From DASWHX01 sp036397995 (GTDB lineage Bacteria > Bacteroidota > Bacteroidia > Cytophagales > Cyclobacteriaceae), in assembly GCA_036397995.1 (NCBI GenBank), contig DASWHX010000148.1, forward strand, positions 1 through 13,574: a stretch of DNA of 13,574 nt. The letters are read 5' to 3'. The translations under genes and the position numbers were made by a program. Shown one piece after another: positions 8,100-13,574 of the stretch (position 1 is the first letter of the stretch; every line of letters starts with the position of its first letter). The notes under the pieces were generated by a model. The model made no database searches. It was not told the origin of the DNA and saw nothing but the letters and a program-made list of their open reading frames with translations.

Positions 8100-9225
8100 T
8101 TTTTTGTTTTTGAATTCTTGAATATCCGCCCATTGATTCAATTTCTCTGAATTTCTCTAATGATTTTTCAGCAATTTGCCAGGTCATATTTTCAAAAAAA
8201 TATGAGCCCCTACCCGGATCTTTCACTTTGTCCAGGTGAGCTTCACAGGAAAGCACATTAAAGGTATGCCATGCAATGCGACGTTGCATTTCGTTGTCAT
8301 AATCTGAAGGCACAACCTGAAACGAATTGCATCCTCCTACTAATGCTGAAATCATATTAGTAGTTCCTTTTAACATGCTTTCGTGGGGCCCAAGTTTTTC
8401 GTTTTTCCAATTAGACATAATACCATGAATAATTATTGAAGAGGGAACTTCAGAGTTGTATTTTTTCAAGACCTGTTCAAGAACGACTTTAAAAGCCCGG
8501 ATTCGTGAAGCATCCTGATAAAAATTTAAGCCGAATTGAAAACTGAATTTTAATTTTGCCAGAATTGTCTGAATAGGCATGCCAGAATTACTCAGATTTT
8601 CAATTATATCAACCAATTGACTTAACAAGTTTGCATTGCTATTGGCGCAATCCGATGGGGATTCAGCAATAAGGTTAATTGGAAAGAAGGCTTCCTTGTT
8701 TGATGACCATTCAATTAATTCTTTTAATACTTCAATAGAAGGTAATTTTGCTATTGAGCCATTATTGATTCTAATTTTTTCCTTGAAAAGCCATTGGGCG
8801 ACTTCATCTGCACTTTCGGATTGAAATTCAAAATTCAAAATATCTGTAACCACTTCATTCAGAGCAGTTTCTAAATCATGCGCATTGAAACCCTTTTGGA
8901 TAAGACAGATTGAGTCCATGCCCAGACTAAGCGCAGACTGGATAATATCATTTGCTCCCCTGCCTTTCTTAACCGGAACGCAATAAAAATTTTGGTACTC
9001 CGACTGAAAATCGAAAGGGGTAAAACATTCATAATGGTTGGATGAAACATAGAGGAGATCATTTTTATCATAATATGGCTCTGAAATCAATCCATCGCCG
9101 TAATTAAATCTCAAAGCTCCGGGCTTCTTCTCTTTCAATTCGTTCCTGGCGGCATCCAGCCATTCACGTTTCGAGGTAAATCTGAAATTCCATTGGGGTA
9201 AATTTTTTCTTTTACTTTCCGGCAT
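8089..9225 (-). CDS. mutA: Methylmalonyl-CoA mutase small (non-catalytic) subunit, short form
   Basis: 378 aa, upstream of and overlapping mutB. The start ATG at 9225 gives the typical beginning LPQWNFRFTSKREWLDAARNELK, followed by GALRFNYGDGLISEPYY, the usual small-subunit entry to the barrel. Family features near the end (~285-355) include GTTNMISALVGGCNSF, VVPSDYDNEMQRRIAWHTFNVL and DPGRGSYFFENMTWQIAEK, which parallels DPWGGSYYLESLTHQLA in MutB. The protein ends shortly after this, at SMGGYSRIQKQKNEA. It is therefore a barrel-only subunit: the C-terminal cobalamin-domain-like half present in long MutA proteins (638 aa in Propionibacterium) is absent. The mutB start immediately follows, so this is not a frameshifted longer gene. 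The small subunit is known not to bind B12 and plays a structural role. No Shine-Dalgarno sequence; transcription must start in the 271-bp region shared with dnaA. Confidence 0.93.
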   Translation of the reverse strand: MPESKRKNLPQWNFRFTSKREWLDAARNELKEKKPGALRFNYGDGLISEPYYDKNDLLYVSSNHYECFTPFDFQSEYQNFYCVPVKKGRGANDIIQSALSLGMDSICLIQKGFNAHDLETALNEVVTDILNFEFQSESADEVAQWLFKEKIRINNGSIAKLPSIEVLKELIEWSSNKEAFFPINLIAESPSDCANSNANLLSQLVDIIENLSNSGMPIQTILAKLKFSFQFGLNFYQDASRIRAFKVVLEQVLKKYNSEVPSSIIIHGIMSNWKNEKLGPHESMLKGTTNMISALVGGCNSFQVVPSDYDNEMQRRIAWHTFNVLSCEAHLDKVKDPGRGSYFFENMTWQIAEKSLEKFREIESMGGYSRIQKQKNEA

Positions 9226-9496
9226 TATCTTATGGTAATGGTAAAATTATAAAAAATGTGCAACCCGGCATGAACAATTTTAATGACGGAAAGAATGATG
9301 ATTACTTTAGGAATGAAGTTAGATACTATTTTGTTTTTTAAAGAATTTTTTCGAAACATATGGTGTCACTTAATTTTTTGGAACAAATTATCCTGCGATT
9401 AAAATTATTACTTTTTTGTTAAGAAATTTTTCGTCAACTTTGAAACCCTCTTAATTCAGCCAGGGGAAAATTTATCAACTAAGTTTTAAAGTTCTA
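9226..9496. other. Divergent mutA/dnaA intergenic region
   Basis: 271 bp, strongly A/T-rich, with several T runs. It must hold the promoters for mutA (leftward) and dnaA (rightward). A weak Bacteroidota-type promoter for dnaA could be TTG at 9416-9418 with CAACTTTG at 9435-9442 (consensus TTG-N17-23-TAnnTTTG), but the 16-nt spacer and one mismatch make it uncertain. I found no cluster of DnaA boxes. The nearest match is TTATCAACT at 9472-9480, with two mismatches to TTATCCACA. There is thus no support for oriC here. Confidence 0.5.
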
Positions 9497-10915
9497 ATGC
9501 TAAAAGATTGTTCTGCAGTTTGGAAGGATTGTCTTTCTCTGATAAGAAGTCAAATACCGGAACAAAGCTTCAATACCTGGTTTTCACCTATAATACCTGT
9601 TCGCCTAAGTGAAGAAATTTTGACTATTCAGGTCCCAAGCCAATTTTTTTATGAGTGGCTGGAAGAACATTACGTTAATGTATTGAAAAAAGCCATCACA
9701 TCTGTTCTTGGACCGGCTGGAAAATTGGAATATTCTGTTATTGTTGATAAGGGAAATGCACAATCAAATCCACTTACAGTGAAATTTCCAAATGGCAGCG
9801 GAAACAGGCGTGGCTTTGATTCGAAAGCATCCAATCATTACAAGAGTCCATTTCATTTGAAGTCCGTAGATTTGCTGCACCAGGATTCGCAGCTAAGCTC
9901 GCGATATACTTTTGATACATTTGTGGAGGGTGACTGTAATCGCCTGGCCCGTTCTGCCGGATTTGCGGTGGCAAAGAAGCCCGGAATCACTTCTTTCAAT
10001 CCATTAATGGTATACGGGGGAGTCGGGTTGGGGAAGACGCACCTTGCTCACGCCATTGGAAATGAAATAAAAAGAAATATCCCGGAAAAATTTATTCTTT
10101 ACGTTTCCTCTGAGAAATTTATCAATCAATTCATTAGAGCTGTCCAAAATAATGAAGTCCAGGACTTTACTAATTTCTACCTTCAAGTTGATATTTTGAT
10201 AATTGATGATGTTCAGTTCTTTGCCGGAAAGGAGAAAACTCAGGAAATATTCTTCCACATTTTCAATCACTTGCATCAATCTGGAAAACAAATAATAATG
10301 ACCAGTGATTCGCCTCCCAGGGATCTGAAAGGACTGGAGGAAAGATTATTATCAAGGTTCAAGTGGGGCCTGACCGCGGATTTGCAACAGCCGGACTTCG
10401 AAACCAGGATTGCAATTATACGAAACAAAATGGAAGCTGAAGGGTTGAATATTCCGGAAGATGTTGTTGAATATTTAGCGTATTCCGTAGATACCAATGT
10501 CCGGGAATTAGAAGGAGTTTTAATTTCTTTAATTGCTCATGCATCCCTCACCAGAGCAGAAGTTGACCTGGAATTGGCAAAACAAACCTTGAAAAATATT
10601 ATTCACGATATTGAATCTGAGGTGGGAATCGATTATATCCAGAAAACTGTTTCAGAATATTATAAGATTGACCTTAACGATCTGAAAGCCAAAACAAGAA
10701 AAAAAGAAATTGTGATTGCCCGGCAAATAGCCATGTACTTCTCTAAAGAATACACCAACCATTCACTTAAATCAATTGGATATCATTTTGGAGGTCGTGA
10801 TCACAGCACGGTAATTCACGCGGTGCAATCAGTTAATGATATGATTGACACCAATAATAACTTCAAGAGTTCCATCGAAGATCTGAAGAAAAGACTCAAA
10901 ATGAGATCTAATTAA
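9497..10915 (+). CDS. dnaA: Chromosomal replication initiator protein DnaA
   Basis: 472 aa, normal length. It binds DnaA boxes at oriC, oligomerises with ATP and melts the origin so DnaB can load. Domain I (1-~85) starts CSAVWKDCLSLIRSQIPEQSFNTWFSPI. Domain II (~86-135) is a variable polar linker. Domain III is AAA+ (~140-350), with Walker A GGVGLGKTH (Lys180), Walker B ILIIDDVQFF (Asp237, Asp238) and LLSRFKWGL, a sensor/arginine-finger region. Domain IV (~380-472) is the DNA-binding helix-turn-helix with the signature GGRDHSTVIHAVQ (432-444). The start at 9497 matches family N-termini and has no Shine-Dalgarno sequence. It is divergent from mutAB, and dnaN is not beside it. The TAA abuts the stop codon of the opposing htrA-type gene with no spacer and no visible terminator. 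Confidence 0.98.
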   Translation: MLKDCSAVWKDCLSLIRSQIPEQSFNTWFSPIIPVRLSEEILTIQVPSQFFYEWLEEHYVNVLKKAITSVLGPAGKLEYSVIVDKGNAQSNPLTVKFPNGSGNRRGFDSKASNHYKSPFHLKSVDLLHQDSQLSSRYTFDTFVEGDCNRLARSAGFAVAKKPGITSFNPLMVYGGVGLGKTHLAHAIGNEIKRNIPEKFILYVSSEKFINQFIRAVQNNEVQDFTNFYLQVDILIIDDVQFFAGKEKTQEIFFHIFNHLHQSGKQIIMTSDSPPRDLKGLEERLLSRFKWGLTADLQQPDFETRIAIIRNKMEAEGLNIPEDVVEYLAYSVDTNVRELEGVLISLIAHASLTRAEVDLELAKQTLKNIIHDIESEVGIDYIQKTVSEYYKIDLNDLKAKTRKKEIVIARQIAMYFSKEYTNHSLKSIGYHFGGRDHSTVIHAVQSVNDMIDTNNNFKSSIEDLKKRLKMRSN

Positions 10916-12373
10916 TTACCTGAAGTAAAAGCTGTAATAGCCTTTCACTCCGTTTTCATCAACACCCTCTATCCGCACTCGTCCCTTGATTTTGGCCAGG
11001 ACATTGGACAGGTCGTCAGGAGATTTAATGGGATAGCTGTTTATGTGAGTTATAATGAAATTCTCCTTAATGCCAAGGTCAGACATTAATCCCCGATCAC
11101 TGCCACGATAGACATTCTTAATGCGGACTCCATGCTCAATTTCCAGGCGGTCTTTTTCTACTTTGCTCACCGACTCAAGATCTGCTCCCAAAGTCCTGGA
11201 GGAATAAATCTCTGACTTAATAATTTCTGTGGTGCCTTCACGGTTCGTCAAAGTTATATTGGCTACTTTCCGTTCACCTTTTCTTTCAAAAGCAACTACC
11301 AACCGGTCTCCGGGAGAATGCGTGCTGAGTACTTCATCGTACATTCCTTTGCCGTCGATCAAAGCGCCATCCATCTCCACAATAATATCTCCTTTCCGAA
11401 GGCCACCTTTTGAAGCTGCTCCATCTTGCTGCAGGCTGACAATTGCAACGCCGGTGTAGTGACTATCATCAAGTTCAATTCCCAGGTTGTTGGCAATCCT
11501 TTCATCGATGTCTGTTATTTCCGCTCCAATAAACGATTGCTGTACTTCTCCGTATTCAATTAAATCACGCACAACTTTTCGCACAATATCTATGGGTACC
11601 GCGAATCCATATCCCGCGTATGAACCGGTTCTTGAAAGTATGGCAGTATTTATTCCAACTAAATCGCCATTTTTATCTACCAAAGCTCCACCGCTGTTCC
11701 CTGGATTTATGGCTGCATCAGTTTGTATAAAAGATTCAATGGGAAATTTACCACGGACAATATTAATATTGCGACCCTTTGCGCTTACTATTCCGGCAGT
11801 CACTGTTGAGGTAAGATTAAATGGATTGCCAACCGCAAGAACCCATTCGCCTACTTGCAAGTCCCTGGAATTACCCATGGGTATCGCAGGAAGACTGCTG
11901 GCATCAATTTTTAAAACGGCCAGGTCAGAGCTGGGATCCGTCCCAACGAGAATTGCATCATAAGTTTTTTTATTGTGAATGATTTCAATTCTTTTGGCAT
12001 GTTCAACCACGTGATTATTTGTAACGATATAACCATCTCTGGAGAAAATAACCCCCGAACCCGTGCTTACCGTTTCACTTACCCTCCCGGGTTCTCCAAA
12101 AAACAGATCGAAAAAACTTGTGCTAACAGCTTGTTCTGAAATGTTTCGCAAATAAACAACGCTGGCTGTACTTACGGCGCTCGCTTTAACAAAATCTTCT
12201 GATAATTCTGTAGGAGCGACCCTTGCCGGATATGTGAACTCACTCATGGGTTCAGGTTCGTTTATATTCAATGCGGTAATTTGGCCTCGCTCATCTTTAT
12301 AATAATCATACAAAAATGCGCCACTAAAACCACTCAGAATACTGAGCATCCCTATTGCTATTCCTTTCCTCAT
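10916..12373 (-). CDS. HtrA/DegQ-type serine protease, membrane-anchored
   Basis: 485 aa, close to the family length. Residues 5-23 form a hydrophobic N-terminal anchor or uncleaved signal (IAIGMLSILSGFSGAFLYDYY), placing the protease in the periplasm. The trypsin-like domain (~60-275) has all three catalytic residues in their motifs: His121 in VTNNHVVEHA, Asp150 in SSDLAVLKID and Ser227 in INPGNSGGAL, with GVIFSRDGYIVT and GEWVLAVGNPF as further family marks. PDZ1 (~283-375) contains GVAIVSLQQDGAASKGGLRKGDIIVEMDG. A diverged PDZ2 (~395-483) contains GLMSDLGIKENFIITHINSYPI. The family degrades or refolds damaged envelope proteins, activated by PDZ binding of exposed C-termini. I cannot choose among the names degP, degQ and htrA. 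Start ATG at 12373; a likely promoter lies at 12395-12425. Confidence 0.95.
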   Translation of the reverse strand: MRKGIAIGMLSILSGFSGAFLYDYYKDERGQITALNINEPEPMSEFTYPARVAPTELSEDFVKASAVSTASVVYLRNISEQAVSTSFFDLFFGEPGRVSETVSTGSGVIFSRDGYIVTNNHVVEHAKRIEIIHNKKTYDAILVGTDPSSDLAVLKIDASSLPAIPMGNSRDLQVGEWVLAVGNPFNLTSTVTAGIVSAKGRNINIVRGKFPIESFIQTDAAINPGNSGGALVDKNGDLVGINTAILSRTGSYAGYGFAVPIDIVRKVVRDLIEYGEVQQSFIGAEITDIDERIANNLGIELDDSHYTGVAIVSLQQDGAASKGGLRKGDIIVEMDGALIDGKGMYDEVLSTHSPGDRLVVAFERKGERKVANITLTNREGTTEIIKSEIYSSRTLGADLESVSKVEKDRLEIEHGVRIKNVYRGSDRGLMSDLGIKENFIITHINSYPIKSPDDLSNVLAKIKGRVRIEGVDENGVKGYYSFYFR

Positions 12374-12390
12374 TGCGGTAAATTTATCTC

Positions 12391-12425
12391 AATGCAAATA
12401 TTGTGCATTATTAATTACGATACAA
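12391..12425 (-). promoter_or_regulatory. Possible promoter and dyad upstream of the htrA-type gene
   Basis: On the minus strand, TTG (12425-12423), a 20-nt spacer and AATATTTG (12402-12395) match the Bacteroidota consensus TTG-N17-23-TAnnTTTG with one mismatch. The -7 box sits 21 nt before the ATG at 12373. AATGCA (12391-12396) and TGCATT (12404-12409) form an inverted repeat that brackets the -7 box, so a regulator could act here. This is inference from pattern only. Confidence 0.35.
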
Positions 12426-12474
12426 AGCCGGGATTGTTGGTTAAAAATTACTAAAACTTCATTCAATAAGAATC

Positions 12475-13215
12475 TCATTCCGATTCAATTCGCTTTCTAA
12501 GTTTTACTGGCTCGGGCTTAGCTCTTAATTTCATGTTCAAAAATTCAACCAATAAAGAAAATGCCACCGCAAAATAAATATAACCCTTTGGTACATGGTA
12601 ATGGAATGCTTCAATCGCCAGCATAAATCCAATCAGGATCAGAAACGATAATGCGAGAATTTCCAGGGTCGGGTGTTTATTGATAAAAGCGCTGATTTTG
12701 CCGGCCGCGGTCATCATAATAATCATGGAAATAATAACCGCGATAATCATGATAATTACATGTCTTGTTAAACCAATAGCAGTAAGGATTGAATCAAAGG
12801 AAAAAATTATATCAATCATAATAATTTGCAGGATAACTAATTTAAAACTTGTGGCACTCTGACTCCCCGTGTCTCTGCTTTCCCCTTCAAGTTTCTGGTG
12901 GATCTCACCGGTACTTTTTGCTATTAGAAATAACCCGCCAATTAATAATATGATATCACGGCCGGTAACTTCGAAGGATAACAGGGTAAATAATGGTTTG
13001 GTGAACCCGATGATCCAGGTAATACTGAGCAACAGGAGAATCCTAATCACCATCGCCATACTCAATCCGACAACTCTGGCTTTTCCCTGCATCTTCTCAG
13101 GAAGTTTGTTAGAAACAATTGAAATGAAGATGATGTTGTCTATACCCAAAACCACTTCAAGAAAAGTAAGAGTAAGCAGCGCGATCCAGGTTTCACCATG
13201 CATGAAAAGTTCCAT
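12475..13215 (-). CDS. TerC-family integral membrane protein
   Basis: 246 aa, with about seven hydrophobic membrane-spanning segments (near 10-35, 48-70, 85-100, 122-145, 150-172, 185-205, 210-228). The family marks are present: LEVVLGIDNIIF early (Glu20, Asp26) and MIDIIFSFDSILTAIGLT in the middle (Asp135, Asp141). These are acidic membrane residues conserved in TerC/Alx-type proteins. Members are linked to tellurium resistance by name, and studied homologues (Alx, MeeF/MeeY) export manganese or supply metal to secreted enzymes. The exact ion here cannot be read from sequence. The loop at 100-121 and the basic tail (LRKRIESE) are probably cytosolic. It lies 101 bp upstream of the htrA-type gene on the same strand. 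It could also start at Met5, but the ATG at 13215 gives the usual length. Confidence 0.9.
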   Translation of the reverse strand: MELFMHGETWIALLTLTFLEVVLGIDNIIFISIVSNKLPEKMQGKARVVGLSMAMVIRILLLLSITWIIGFTKPLFTLLSFEVTGRDIILLIGGLFLIAKSTGEIHQKLEGESRDTGSQSATSFKLVILQIIMIDIIFSFDSILTAIGLTRHVIIMIIAVIISMIIMMTAAGKISAFINKHPTLEILALSFLILIGFMLAIEAFHYHVPKGYIYFAVAFSLLVEFLNMKLRAKPEPVKLRKRIESE

Positions 13216-13271
13216 AATATTTTGTTTTTAGAAATTTGATGAAAATTAAAACTAAATCGACGCAGGAACAA

Positions 13272-13299
13272 TTGAAGGAGTTATATATTATTATTTTAG
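13272..13299 (+). promoter_or_regulatory. Possible promoter for the polyprenyl synthase gene
   Basis: TTG at 13272-13274, a 17-nt spacer and TATTTTAG at 13292-13299 resemble the Bacteroidota consensus TTG-N17-23-TAnnTTTG with one mismatch. It lies about 70 nt before the ATG at 13369, inside the 153-bp divergent gap shared with terC. The gap is A/T-rich, so chance matches are easy. Confidence 0.25.
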
Positions 13300-13368
13300 A
13301 CTAATGTTTAAGCGAACCTTTTTCTGCTTTTACCCAGATAGCATTATTATTGCAATTACAAAGACAGA

Positions 13369-13574
13369 ATGGCCAGTCTAAAAGAAATTCAGGTCCCGAT
13401 TTCCAATGAAATGAAGGAGTTCGAAAAGAAGTTCAGGAGCTCCATGAAAAGCAACGTGGTTTTGCTGGACAGGATTATGGGATACATTGTTAGAAGGAAG
13501 GGGAAGCAGATGAGACCCATGTTTGTTTTTTTAACTGCCGGAATGTGCGGGGGCATTACGGAGTCTACCTACCG
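13369..13574 (+). CDS. Polyprenyl diphosphate synthase, 5' end (cut by window edge)
   Basis: The frame is open from the ATG at 13369 to the window end, giving 68 full codons. The start MASLKEIQVPISNEMKEFEKKFRSSM is followed by LLDRIMGYIVRRKGKQMRPMFVFLTAGMCGG. The GKxxRP motif (here GKQMRP, residues ~46-51) with the following hydrophobic helix is the first conserved substrate-binding region of trans-isoprenyl diphosphate synthases (IspB/GerC3-like octaprenyl or heptaprenyl type). These add isopentenyl units to make the side chain of menaquinone or similar lipids. The aspartate-rich motifs that bind Mg2+ and diphosphate lie beyond the window, so chain length and exact type are undecided. No Shine-Dalgarno sequence before the ATG. 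Confidence 0.88.
   Translation, partial: MASLKEIQVPISNEMKEFEKKFRSSMKSNVVLLDRIMGYIVRRKGKQMRPMFVFLTAGMCGGITESTY

Noticed and set aside
9472..9480. DnaA box and oriC upstream of dnaA
   Set aside because: A single site with two mismatches and no cluster; not enough for an origin.
11487..11963. A 158-codon plus-strand open frame
   Set aside because: Exactly antisense to the catalytic region of the HtrA-type protease; low-complexity translation with no domain pattern. The minus-strand gene has all family motifs.

Overview
The window comes from a member of the Bacteroidota, probably a Cytophagales-like lineage. Evidence: an AT-leaning composition, start codons almost without Shine-Dalgarno sequences, a SusC-type TonB plug domain, a two-subunit methylmalonyl-CoA mutase, a secreted TPR-CHAT protein of the kind common in this phylum, and a DnaA with the Bacteroidota-type N-terminus. 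It looks like chromosomal backbone. I see no phage, IS, CRISPR, tRNA or rRNA.

Layout. (1) Positions 2-289 (+) are the 3' end of a small protein carrying a TonB-receptor plug domain, followed by a clear intrinsic terminator. (2) Positions 361-603 are non-coding and hold three pairs of short direct repeats and several hairpins. This is the only stretch of the window not explained by ordinary genes. (3) Positions 604-9225 hold five minus-strand genes with short spacing, in transcription order: mutA, mutB, a 1407-aa secreted TPR-CHAT putative protease, a secreted NTF2-like protein and a cytosolic NTF2-like protein. mutA and mutB overlap by 11 bp; the other gaps are 38-51 nt with no evident terminator, so one long transcript is possible. 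(4) A 271-bp AT-rich divergent region separates mutA from dnaA (+). (5) dnaA runs tail-to-tail, with zero intergenic bases, into an HtrA/DegQ-type protease gene (-). (6) A TerC-family membrane protein (-) lies upstream of htrA. (7) Divergent from terC is the 5' end of a polyprenyl diphosphate synthase (+), cut by the window edge.

How the genes relate. MutAB interconverts succinyl-CoA and methylmalonyl-CoA using adenosylcobalamin. DnaA starts chromosome replication. HtrA performs envelope protein quality control, TerC-family proteins are linked to metal ion export, and the polyprenyl synthase makes quinone side chains or lipid carriers. No experimentally known system ties them together. The least understood parts are the TPR-CHAT protein with its two small NTF2-fold neighbours behind mutAB, and the repeat mosaic at 361-603.
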